Positions 5,935-13,094 of a stretch of 15,035 nucleotides of DNA are shown here, in pieces. Under the pieces are notes generated by a model. It was not told the DNA's origin. It searched no databases and saw nothing but the letters and a program-made list of their open reading frames with translations. The stretch's first letter is position 1. Each line of letters begins with the position of its first letter. The translations under genes and the position numbers were made by a program. The DNA is from Humisphaera sp. (GTDB lineage: Bacteria > Planctomycetota > Phycisphaerae > Tepidisphaerales > Tepidisphaeraceae). The stretch is taken from assembly GCA_025351525.1 (NCBI GenBank), contig JANXVV010000556.1, positions 1-15,035 on the forward strand, given 5' to 3'.

Positions 5935-8019
5935 ATGGCGGAAGCATTACCATTCACGGCACGGGAATCTTCCATTCTACCGTTCGCTTCCGCAGTGGCG
6001 ACGCCGCCTCCCCCGTTACTGCTTGTGCAGCGCGCGGCATGGCTTCGTTACACCGTCGCGTGGGTTTTGGTGGGAGTCGTTTTCTTCGGGGTCAAAACGT
6101 TTCTCCCGACCATTGCCCTCAAGGCGCCTCTGGCACCCTTGCTCGCGATCATTCTGGCCTTGGCTTATTACCTCGGGGGTGGGCCGAGCTTTTTGGCAAC
6201 GGTGGTCGGCGCATTGCTCATGCAGCTGTTCCTTCTGACACCCCGCGCCCAGGCCGGTGAATATGGAAGCGTCAATCAGTTGCGCCTGATTTTCTTTTTG
6301 CTTCTCGGCGGGCTGACCAGTTGGCTGGGGGGCCGATGGCATCGCAGCAGCGCAACCCTTCGCGATCGCGAGCAAAAACTACGCATCCTGCTCGATAAAA
6401 TGCCGGTCGTCCTCTGGTCGACGGATGCCGATCTGCGTCTGACTTCCTCCAGTGCTGCTATGAGCTATCTGTTTCCCACCGGCGTCACCGCCGGAGAATC
6501 ATCGTGTGAAATCGATCCCGATTTATTCCGCGACATCCCCGCGGATTCATCGGTTGGTGCCGCCCAGCGCAGGGCGGTGTCGGGTCAATCGGTCAGTTAC
6601 CATCTGGAGCGCGGCGAGCGCTATTTCCAAGTTCAAGTGGAGCCTCTGATGGGGGCGTCGGGAACCTTCACGGGCAGTTTCGGGATGGCCTGGGATATCA
6701 CGGCGCAGCATCGCGCGGAGATGTTATTGCGCCGGTCCAACCTGGAATTGGAAGCGCGTGTAGCCGGCCGCACCGAAGAGTTGGCCAATGCGAATCTGGT
6801 GCTGACCCGGCAAATCACCGCCCGGAAGATGGCCGAGATTCAGCGCGATACTGAGCGGGAACTTGTCGTTGCCGAGCATTCTGCGCGCACGGAGGCGGAA
6901 GCCTTGAATCGGGCGAAGGATCATTTTCTGGCCACCCTGAGCCATGAATTGCGGACGCCGATGACACCGGTTTTATTGACGGTGTCTTCGATGGAGAAAG
7001 ACGCGAGTTTGTCGGAGGATGCGCGGACGTCGCTTCGCATGATTCGCCGCAATGTCGAGTTGGAGGCACGGCTGATTGACGACCTGCTCGACCTCACCCG
7101 CATCAGTCGGGGCAAGCTGCAGATGCGAAATGTCGCGACGGATGTCAATTCACTTTTGTGCCACGCGCGGGATGTCTGCGTTGCCGATGCCGCCGCCAAT
7201 CGACAGACGATCGATCTGCGGGTGGACGCCGGACGTTGCTTCGTTCGCGGGGATGCCACCCGGCTGCAACAGGTATTTTGGAATCTGCTCCGCAACGCCA
7301 TCAAATTCACGCCCGAAGGCGGCACGATTCGTCTGGTCAGCGCGAACGATGCATCGGGGAAATTGCTTGTGCAGGTGATCGACACGGGCATCGGGATTGA
7401 TCCGAGATTGCTGCCGCGAATCTTCGATGCGTTCGAGCAGGGGGGTTCGGAAGTGACCCGCCGGTTCGGAGGACTGGGTTTGGGGCTGGCGATCTCCAAG
7501 GCCGTCATCGATCTGCACGGTGGGGTTTTGAGCGCACAGAGCGAAGGTCCGGGCAAAGGCTCGACGTTCACCGTGATGCTCCAGACCATCGACGCTCCGG
7601 CCCCGGTGATTCAAAGCGATATTCTTCCGACCGTGGAAATAAAACCTCTGCGGATTCTGCTGGTGGAAGATCACCCGGACACCCGCAAAGCCACCGCCCG
7701 TCTGCTGCGGATGCTCGGCCACGACGTGGCGACCGCCGATGGAGTTGCCGCCGGTTTGGAGGCGGCGCAGAGTCGGCCATTCGACTTGATCATCAGCGAT
7801 CTGGGTCTCCCGGATGGCAGCGGTTTGGACCTCATGCGAGAGATCAAACAGCGGTATGGTTTGAAAGGAATCGCCCTGAGCGGTTTCGGAATGGACACGG
7901 ATTTACACGACAGTTCCGAGGCCGGTTTCGATTGCCATCTCGTGAAGCCGGTTCCGCTGGAAGAATTGGAAGCGGCGGTGCGGCGGGTGGGTGGGTCGGA
8001 AGTGGAAGCGGCGATTTGA
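5935..8019 (+). CDS. Membrane-bound hybrid sensor histidine kinase (DUF4118-like, PAS, HisKA, HATPase, REC)
   Basis: This 694-residue protein autophosphorylates on His and passes the phosphate to its own receiver domain. Residues about 36-135 hold four hydrophobic segments resembling the KdpD-type DUF4118 membrane module. A PAS-like domain follows at about 146-256, then a coiled coil at about 262-325. The H-box is LSHELRTPM with His337. The N-box is 'FWNLLRNAIKFTPEGG' (448-463), G1 is DTGIGI (483-488) and G2 is GLGLGL (513-518). The C-terminal receiver (about 573-690) has VEDHPD and the phosphoacceptor Asp622 in SDLGLPDG, with the conserved Lys in 'LVKPV'. The next gene, a REC-only regulator, begins 48 bp downstream and is probably co-transcribed. 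The signal sensed is not evident; there is no large periplasmic domain, so a membrane-associated or cytoplasmic cue is likely. Confidence 0.93.
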   Translation: MAEALPFTARESSILPFASAVATPPPPLLLVQRAAWLRYTVAWVLVGVVFFGVKTFLPTIALKAPLAPLLAIILALAYYLGGGPSFLATVVGALLMQLFLLTPRAQAGEYGSVNQLRLIFFLLLGGLTSWLGGRWHRSSATLRDREQKLRILLDKMPVVLWSTDADLRLTSSSAAMSYLFPTGVTAGESSCEIDPDLFRDIPADSSVGAAQRRAVSGQSVSYHLERGERYFQVQVEPLMGASGTFTGSFGMAWDITAQHRAEMLLRRSNLELEARVAGRTEELANANLVLTRQITARKMAEIQRDTERELVVAEHSARTEAEALNRAKDHFLATLSHELRTPMTPVLLTVSSMEKDASLSEDARTSLRMIRRNVELEARLIDDLLDLTRISRGKLQMRNVATDVNSLLCHARDVCVADAAANRQTIDLRVDAGRCFVRGDATRLQQVFWNLLRNAIKFTPEGGTIRLVSANDASGKLLVQVIDTGIGIDPRLLPRIFDAFEQGGSEVTRRFGGLGLGLAISKAVIDLHGGVLSAQSEGPGKGSTFTVMLQTIDAPAPVIQSDILPTVEIKPLRILLVEDHPDTRKATARLLRMLGHDVATADGVAAGLEAAQSRPFDLIISDLGLPDGSGLDLMREIKQRYGLKGIALSGFGMDTDLHDSSEAGFDCHLVKPVPLEELEAAVRRVGGSEVEAAI

Positions 8020-8067
8020 AGTGAAGCGCGATCCGCACGGGCGGCCTCGCAAGATTCGGAGTGATGT

Positions 8068-8655
8068 ATGGTGATTCAGCACGACAAGCGTCCGATCCTC
8101 GTGGTCGATGATGAGCCCGATATGCTGAACTCGTTGCGCGGCCTTCTGCGTTACGACTTCAAGGTCCACACGGCCGGCAGCGGAGCGGAAGGGGTGGCCC
8201 TTCTGCAACAGCAGGAGATCCACGTGGTGATGACCGACCAGCGCATGCCGCAGATGACCGGCGTGGATTTTCTCAGGCAGATCAAGAGCGAACATCCGGA
8301 AGCCATCCGGGTCATCTTCACCGGGTATGCCGATCTGAATGCGATCATTGATGCCATCAACCTGGGAAACGTGTTTCGCTATGTCTCCAAGCCGTGGGAA
8401 CCGGAGCAACTGATTGCGACGCTGCAGGAAGCGGGTGAGCAGTACGATTTGATTCTGGAGCGTCGCCGGCTGCTGGAGGATCTGAAGACGAACGAGGAAG
8501 GGTGGATGGCACTCGAGGAACAATTGAAAGAGGGGCGGGCCGGTCTGCTTTCCCCGGCCGCCACCGAACAACGGGAGATGCTCCATCAGACTGGCCGTGA
8601 ATTGCTGAAAAGGCTGGGGACGATGCTGACGCGCCTTCCACGGGGTATGCCGTAA
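8068..8655 (+). CDS. Response regulator: receiver domain plus helical tail, no known output domain
   Basis: The product has 195 residues. The receiver (about 8-125) has the acidic pair in VVDDEPD, phosphoacceptor Asp57 in TDQRMPQMTG, Thr85 in IFTGYAD and Lys108 in 'FRYVSKPW', so it should be phosphorylatable. The 'TDQRMP...FTGYAD...VFRYVSKPW' signature is typical of RpfG-like and related receivers that usually precede HD-GYP or kinase domains. Here only a charged, helical, probably coiled-coil tail of about 70 residues follows (126-195). The ATG at 8068 has a GGAG site at good spacing. The gene follows the hybrid kinase by 48 bp. The output is unknown; it may act by protein-protein contact or as a relay. 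Confidence 0.9.
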   Translation: MVIQHDKRPILVVDDEPDMLNSLRGLLRYDFKVHTAGSGAEGVALLQQQEIHVVMTDQRMPQMTGVDFLRQIKSEHPEAIRVIFTGYADLNAIIDAINLGNVFRYVSKPWEPEQLIATLQEAGEQYDLILERRRLLEDLKTNEEGWMALEEQLKEGRAGLLSPAATEQREMLHQTGRELLKRLGTMLTRLPRGMP

Positions 8656-8998
8656 CCCCAGGGAACGGGCACGCAATAACTTCCGCGTTTGATTGGGGTG
8701 GCACAGGTCTGCGCCGAAAATGGATTTTGGAGGGCGGTCGTCCTCGACCGCCGCAGCGGCGGCAGGGGACTGCTGCCCTCCAGCCGCCTCATTTCATTTG
8801 TCGTGTTGGCGACGGCTCCGGCAATGGATTTTGGAGGGCGGTCGTCCTCGACCGCCGCAGCGGCGGCAGGGGACTGCCGCCCTCCAGGCGCCTCATTTCA
8901 TTTGTTGTGTTGGCGACGGCTCCGACAATGGATTTTGGAGGGCGGTCGTCCTCGACCGCCGCGGCGGCGGCAGGGGACTGCCGCCCTCCAGCCGCGGC
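8656..8998. other. 343-bp convergent intergenic region filled by a tandem repeat
   Basis: Nearly all of this gap between the stops at 8655 (+) and 8999 (-) is occupied by the three-unit repeat. Open frames crossing it merely translate the repeat and show no gene-like features. Confidence 0.8.
8718..8989. repeat. Three tandem units with 104-bp period, each holding a 53-bp GC-rich palindrome
   Basis: The 53-bp palindromes lie at 8729-8781, 8833-8885 and 8937-8989, spaced exactly 104 bp. Each has an outer stem GGAGGGCGG/CCGCCCTCC, a GTCC/GGAC pair and an inner CCGCCGC/GCGGCGG stem. Each is preceded by AATGGATTTT. The first two are followed by a near-identical 41-bp spacer (CCTCATTTCATTTG, then TGTTGGCGACGGCTCCG). 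The units differ at only a few positions, which suggests recent duplication. They end 9 bp from the stop of the kinase gene at 8999. Strong hairpins here could end transcription from both sides, but the fourth copy at 5648 lies upstream of genes, so termination is not their defining role. Confidence 0.9.
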
Positions 8999-10672
8999 CT
9001 ACGTCGCCCGGGGCGGCGAGCGGGGAAGGAAGACGGTGAAGACGGTGTTGCCTGCGGGGTCGGAATGAACCCGAATCTGACCGCCGTGTTCGGTCACGAT
9101 GCCGTGGCTGATGGCAAGACCCAGTCCCGTCCCCTTTCCCTGCGGTTTGGTGGTGAAAAAGGGATCGAAGATCTTGTCGCGGATCGCCGGGTCGATGCCG
9201 CTCCCGTTGTCAATCACCTGGAACTCCACGCCCTCGGCCAGGTTTCTGCTGCGCACGATGATCCTGCCTTTGTCCCCGCAGGCATCGATCGCGTTCAGGA
9301 CCAGATTGAGGATCACCTGATTGATTTTCGCGGGCCGGCAGGTCACCGGCTGGAGTGGGGCCAGATCCCGCTCGATTTCGATTCCATGCCTGGCGACCTG
9401 TCCCCGGGCGATGTTGAGCGTGGACTCGATGCCGCTATTCAGGTCCGCCCAGTCCTGCACGTCGCCGACCGATTCCTGCCGAGCGAAGTCGCGGAGGTCT
9501 TTGACGATCTGCTGAATCCGCATGAGCCCCTCGCGGCAGCGGGCGATCAGATCCTCCAATTCCGTGAGCGTACACGGGAGATCGATTCGCTCGGCATACG
9601 CTTCAATCCGTCGATGCAGGTCGGGATCGCGTTCGAGAAGCGCCGGGTCGCCGGTCCGATAGAGGGCCAGAAGCTCACTGACGTAGTTCACGTCGCGCTT
9701 CATCACCGCCACGTTGTTAATGACGAACGACAGGGGGTTGTTGATCTCGTGGGCAACCCCCGCGACCAGTTGACCCAGGGCGGCAAGTTTCTCGGATTGA
9801 ACCAACCGGCTCTGGGCCTGCTTCAGCGCCTCGTGAGCCTTCCGCTGCGAGTCGATGGCCGTTTCAAGCTGGCTGTTTTTTTCATTCAGAAGTTTTTCCG
9901 CCAGCTTCTGGTCGGACATGTCCCGGGCCACCGCGTAGATCAGCCCCTCGCCGACGGCCGGAACACACTTCCAGGCCAGCCACTTGTATGAGCCGTCGCG
10001 GCAGCGATACCGGTTCTCGAAGTAGAGCGACAATGCTCCTTCGCCCAGCTTTTGAGCCTCCGCCACAGTCACCGCCTGATCTTCGGGATGGACATAATCA
10101 AGCCAGGGGTGGCTCATGAGTTCGTGGATCGAGTACCCGAGCAGGTGCTCCCACGCCGGGTTCAACCGCTTGAAATAACCATCCATGCCCGCAATGCAGA
10201 GCAGGTCCATCGACAGGGAGAAAAAGCGGTCCCGCTCCTCCTCGGCACGCTTGCGTGTATTGATGTCGATGACCATGCCCATCATACGCACGGGCGTACC
10301 CGCCTGATTGCGATAGAGTCGGCCCTGCGCCTCAATCCAATGCACCGAGGCGTCGGGCCAGACGATGCGGCATTCCATGTTGAACTGACCGGTGGTCATG
10401 GCCTGCTGAAAACTCTGCGCCGCCAGTTCGCGATCCTCGGGGAGAACGTGCCTGATGAAGATGTCATAGCCCCACTCATCCAGCGGAGATGAATACCCGA
10501 ATACGTGGTCATGCTCGTCGGATCGCCATGCATGGTCCGTCACCAGATCCAGATCCCAGAGCCCCATGTGGACCGATTCCACGGCAAGTTTGAGGCGCGC
10601 ACCATCCACGCCAATCATGGCGTCGGTCGCGGAGCCGATGATCGCCTTCAGCCGCTCTTGGGAATCGGTCAT
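8999..10672 (-). CDS. Soluble PAS-PAS sensor histidine kinase
   Basis: This 557-residue protein has no membrane segment. Two PAS_3-type domains cover about 25-143 ('ARLKLAVESVHMGLWDLDL' ... 'GMVIDINTRKRAEEE') and about 148-256 ('DLLCIAGMDGYFKRLNPAWEHLLGY' ... 'ARDMSDQKLAE'). A coiled coil (about 257-297) leads to the H-box VAGVAHEINNPL with His308. The ATPase has the N-box NLVLNAIDA (456-464), G1 DNGSGI (488-493), 'DPFFTTKPQGKGTGLGL' (503-519) and a G3-like end. An insert of about 65 residues (about 325-390) separates the H-box from helix 2, as in NtrB-like kinases of this group. Residues 1-24 look like the beginning of a further PAS domain (RLKAIIGSATDAMIGVDG) cut short. An AGGA site precedes the ATG. 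No partner regulator directly adjoins it; the regulator at 11541-11167 and that at 8068 are candidates. Confidence 0.92.
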   Translation of the reverse strand: MTDSQERLKAIIGSATDAMIGVDGARLKLAVESVHMGLWDLDLVTDHAWRSDEHDHVFGYSSPLDEWGYDIFIRHVLPEDRELAAQSFQQAMTTGQFNMECRIVWPDASVHWIEAQGRLYRNQAGTPVRMMGMVIDINTRKRAEEERDRFFSLSMDLLCIAGMDGYFKRLNPAWEHLLGYSIHELMSHPWLDYVHPEDQAVTVAEAQKLGEGALSLYFENRYRCRDGSYKWLAWKCVPAVGEGLIYAVARDMSDQKLAEKLLNEKNSQLETAIDSQRKAHEALKQAQSRLVQSEKLAALGQLVAGVAHEINNPLSFVINNVAVMKRDVNYVSELLALYRTGDPALLERDPDLHRRIEAYAERIDLPCTLTELEDLIARCREGLMRIQQIVKDLRDFARQESVGDVQDWADLNSGIESTLNIARGQVARHGIEIERDLAPLQPVTCRPAKINQVILNLVLNAIDACGDKGRIIVRSRNLAEGVEFQVIDNGSGIDPAIRDKIFDPFFTTKPQGKGTGLGLAISHGIVTEHGGQIRVHSDPAGNTVFTVFLPRSPPRAT

Positions 10673-11166
10673 TCGATCCTTTCGGAAATCCCGGTTCGCC
10701 TCCCTGCCTCACGTTGTCGCAACACCCCGTCACCACTCCACGATCAACGGCCCGGCCATCCAATACCCATGGCTGCCGAAGTTTTTTCGGCCATAAGTCC
10801 GGACCGCGTCGCGAAGCGGCATGTTCCATCGCCAGATCAATGAGGCGAAGTTGAGTTTGAATACAAACGACGTGATTCCTTTTCCGCGCGACATGGTAAA
10901 GCCTTGTGTTAGATTCCCTAACCTATTGTCGTCCGGCGGCGCGAATGGTTGCCTCAGAGCATGTTTAAAAACACGGCTGGGTGTGCCGTAGCATGGGCTA
11001 CCAGCCCATGATTTTCTTTTTCAAATACAAAAACATGGGCTGGTAGCCCATGCTACGACAGTCTCCGCTGTGTTTTTAAACATGGTCTCAGAAATACCCC
11101 GGCCGGTATCGCCCCGGGCCGGCATGAAGCGCGGAGAAGAATGAAAGGTGACGCGAAATCTTCTTG
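10673..11166. other. 494-bp intergenic region with an inverted-repeat element
   Basis: The gap lies between two minus-strand genes: upstream of the double-PAS kinase and downstream of the REC-only regulator. Bases 10954-11090 are a MITE-like element. The remainder, 10673-10953 and 11091-11166, shows no convincing gene on either strand. The kinase promoter should lie in 10673-10950, but I could not identify it with confidence. Confidence 0.6.
10954..11090. repeat. 137-bp MITE-like element with long nested inverted arms
   Basis: The two arms, about 57 bp each, are inverted copies. The outer parts share a perfect CATGTTTAAAAACAC (10960-10974 and 11070-11084). The inner parts share a perfect 24-bp match (10987-11010 and 11034-11057) around a 23-base AT-rich centre. 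Within each inner arm CATGGGCT/AGCCCATG is itself a hairpin, so the structure is a nested cruciform. It has no coding capacity. Confidence 0.88.
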
Positions 11167-11541
11167 CTATTCGAGATTTTTTTGAATGACGGCGATCAGG
11201 ACTTCCTCACTGACGGGCTTCGGAATGGCCGGATGGCCGCCGATCATCCCGCCATTCGCCTCGGCTTCACCGGGGAGCAGCGCGGCGGTCAGGTACACGA
11301 TCGGCGTGCCTTTCAACTGCCGGTCCTCCTTCAACTGGGCGGCGACGTCACCGCCGTCCAAATCCGGCATCATCACATCCAAAATAACCAGATCGGGCTT
11401 GAATTCCCGCGCGGCGTTGAGGCCTTCGGTACTGCGGTTCTCTTCGCGGACCTCGTACTCGCCGGTCTGCTCCAGCATGAGCTTGACCATCAGGGTAATG
11501 CCCGGTTCATCGTCGATGATGAGAATTCGTTTCTTGTTCAT
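11167..11541 (-). CDS. Stand-alone receiver (CheY-like) response regulator
   Basis: The protein has 124 residues and is a single receiver domain with no output module. It has the acidic pair in LIIDDEPG, phosphoacceptor Asp55 in ILDVMMPD, Thr85 in YLTAALL and Lys108 in 'AIPKPV', so all catalytic residues are present. Its ATG overlaps the stop of the kinase gene upstream in an ATGA junction, and a GAAGGAG site lies 10 nt before the start inside the kinase gene. This arrangement implies translational coupling and a cognate kinase-regulator pair. It could act by protein contact, like CheY or DivK, or as a phosphorelay intermediate with the other kinases here. Confidence 0.93.
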   Translation of the reverse strand: MNKKRILIIDDEPGITLMVKLMLEQTGEYEVREENRSTEGLNAAREFKPDLVILDVMMPDLDGGDVAAQLKEDRQLKGTPIVYLTAALLPGEAEANGGMIGGHPAIPKPVSEEVLIAVIQKNLE

Positions 11542-12536
11542 GGGTGATATACTCCTTCGCTATGGCGCGGGCCGGCCAACTCGTGGAGACCCGTCCCGCA
11601 CGGCAACTCACACGCGGTCGCGGGCTCGGGCTGTCGTTCCGGCAGGGTGACAGTGACGCTCACGCCTCCACCTTCCCGGTTGCGAATATCGATCCTGCCG
11701 CCATGGAGCGTGACGACCTGTCGCACGACGCTCAAGCCCAGCCCGTTCCCCTTACCCGGGGGTTTGGTGGTGAAGAACGGTTCGAACACCTGCTCAAGCT
11801 TGTCCGGTGGGATGCCATGCCCCGTGTCGTCGATCTGGGCGACAATGCGGGCGCCGCCGGCGGGCGAAAAGTTTTTGGCGGACTCCGAGGGGAGGACGTA
11901 CGTGCGCAGCATGATGCGGCCGCCGTGGCTCATGGCGTGCGCGGCGTTGATGAAAACGTTCACGAACACTTGCGACATCTTATAGTCATCCAATTCGACG
12001 CTCGGGAGGCCTTGTCCCAATTCCCGGTGGATGACGATGTGGTTTGCGACAAATTCGTGTTTGCTCAGAAGCAGCGACGATTCGATCACCGCATTGATGT
12101 CCCGAGCCTTGAATTCCAATTGCCGTGGAGCGGAGAAATCGACCAGTCCCCGCACGATCACCATGCCGCGCTTCACCGAATCCCGCATGATGTTCAGGGT
12201 GGATTGGATACCCGGATCGGCGCTCGCCGGACTTTTGGAGAGGTAGTCGATGCCGAAGCCGAGGACCGCCAGTAGATTTTTGATTTCGTGGGCCACCCCC
12301 ATCCCCAGGCAACCGGCCGTCTCCATCCGCTCGGCGTCGATCAGTTGCAACTGCATTTGCCGCAATTCCTCGTGCGAGTTCTCGGCGACCACCATCGCCG
12401 CGACGAGTTCTTTTTGACTTTGAAACAACCGTCCTTCGGCGGTCAACAGTCGATCTTCAATCGGGGTGCCGCAGGCCGTCTCCGTCTGCAACCCTTCGTC
12501 ACGGCCCGGTATCAGGGCCGCAGTTTGCTGACTCAT
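11538..12536 (-). CDS. Soluble sensor histidine kinase lacking a recognisable sensor domain
   Basis: The product has 332 residues from the ATG at 12536. An ATG two codons earlier (12542) directly abuts the GAAGGA site, while the chosen one is 6 nt away, a workable spacing. Residues about 28-75 form a short coiled coil with no PAS or GAF domain. The H-box is GVAHEIKNLLAV with His83; the usual Pro after the Asn is Leu, a variant seen in functional kinases. The ATPase has the N-box 'VFVNVFINAAHA' (190-201), G1 DDTGHGI (236-242) and 'EPFFTTKPPGKGNGLGL' (252-268). The last 30 or so residues are a nonconserved tail. It overlaps the following REC-only gene by 4 bp. Without a sensor domain it probably responds to a partner protein. 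Confidence 0.92.
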   Translation of the reverse strand: MSQQTAALIPGRDEGLQTETACGTPIEDRLLTAEGRLFQSQKELVAAMVVAENSHEELRQMQLQLIDAERMETAGCLGMGVAHEIKNLLAVLGFGIDYLSKSPASADPGIQSTLNIMRDSVKRGMVIVRGLVDFSAPRQLEFKARDINAVIESSLLLSKHEFVANHIVIHRELGQGLPSVELDDYKMSQVFVNVFINAAHAMSHGGRIMLRTYVLPSESAKNFSPAGGARIVAQIDDTGHGIPPDKLEQVFEPFFTTKPPGKGNGLGLSVVRQVVTLHGGRIDIRNREGGGVSVTVTLPERQPEPATACELPCGTGLHELAGPRHSEGVYHP

Positions 12537-12542
12537 ATACAT

Positions 12543-12548
12543 TCCTTC
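12543..12548 (-). promoter_or_regulatory. Ribosome binding site deciding the kinase start
   Basis: On the minus strand GAAGGA is followed directly by ATG TAT ATG. Spacing is zero to the first ATG and 6 nt to the second, so translation most likely begins at the second, at 12536. Confidence 0.65.
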
Positions 12549-12631
12549 ACGTATGTCGACGGGCAGTCATCCTTCGCCCGAACCTTCGGTGCGATCTACC
12601 CGTGGCGACACCCTCCACTTGCCTCTTTCGC

Positions 12632-12661
12632 AACATAATGCATCGCCCCATTGTTTTTCAA
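12632..12661 (-). promoter_or_regulatory. Possible sigma-70-type promoter for the kinase-regulator pair
   Basis: Reading the minus strand, TTGAAA (12661-12656) and TATGTT (12637-12632) are separated by 18 bases, about 95 bp upstream of the kinase start. The match is moderate and found by eye only. Confidence 0.3.
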
Positions 12662-13094
12662 CTGATAAAAAATGCGCGTCCACTATTTTTTGGAAGCCCA
12701 GGCATACTACGGGAAGGGGATCGTCGGCGTTATTTTTTTGGAATGAAGTAAAATGGGCTTTGACAGGCCTACCGCCTAAAATTCCGTTAAAATTGACGTT
12801 GACACCTCGTCGTCCCTCTGCGCAGGCTATGCGGATCGCAGGGGAAGGCTCAAATCGATACAGGAGTGAATTGGTCCATCGAATGGTTCGAGTGTCGCGT
12901 AGAAGCTCGATGACACGGCTCCCCCGGTTTACGTTGCAGCAAAGCGGCGAGGGGGGTCTCTGTGTCCTTTGTGGCTGTTTTGCGTAGGAACGGGTGAGTC
13001 GCTCTGTGGTGTCAACGTTCCGCAGAATCCGGGTCGTCGCCTATGGCTCCGATCCCGGCGTGAAGGGCGCACAGAACTTTGAAGGAAAATTAAA

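Larger units (their letters stand above)
12537..13094. other. 558-bp divergent intergenic region
   Basis: The region separates the kinase-regulator pair (-) from the creatininase gene (+). A plus-strand open frame at 12553-12987 exists but lacks a ribosome binding site and any gene-like composition, so I do not call it. Bases 12650-12800 are more AT-rich than the surroundings. Near 12950-12980 the minus strand reads CACAAAGGACACAGAGACC, which resembles a dispersed repeat seen in many bacterial genomes. A possible minus-strand promoter is listed separately. Confidence 0.6.

Noticed and set aside
8718..8989. Tandem triplet considered as a CRISPR array
   Set aside because: The 'spacers' are nearly identical to each other, the repeat is 53 bp with a full palindrome, and no cas gene is present.
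8693..9991. Long plus-strand open frame (over 400 codons) through the tandem repeat and antisense to the double-PAS kinase
   Set aside because: The first part only translates the 104-bp repeat three times and the rest is the antisense of a clear kinase gene. It is a high-GC shadow.
10505..10843. Plus-strand 112-codon frame spanning the start of the double-PAS kinase and its upstream region
   Set aside because: Half is antisense to the kinase; the rest has no gene-like feature or ribosome binding site.
11544..12275. Plus-strand 243-codon frame antisense to the soluble kinase
   Set aside because: The opposite strand carries H-box, N-box and G-box motifs and the ATGA overlap with the regulator.
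12772..12810. TTGACA/TTGACG hexamers considered as promoter elements for the creatininase gene
   Set aside because: No -10-like hexamer lies at 16-18 bases from any of them, and they are about 290 bp from the gene start.
12553..12987. Plus-strand 144-codon frame in the divergent intergenic region
   Set aside because: It has no ribosome binding site, no domain, a basic low-information composition, and its end translates a probable dispersed repeat.
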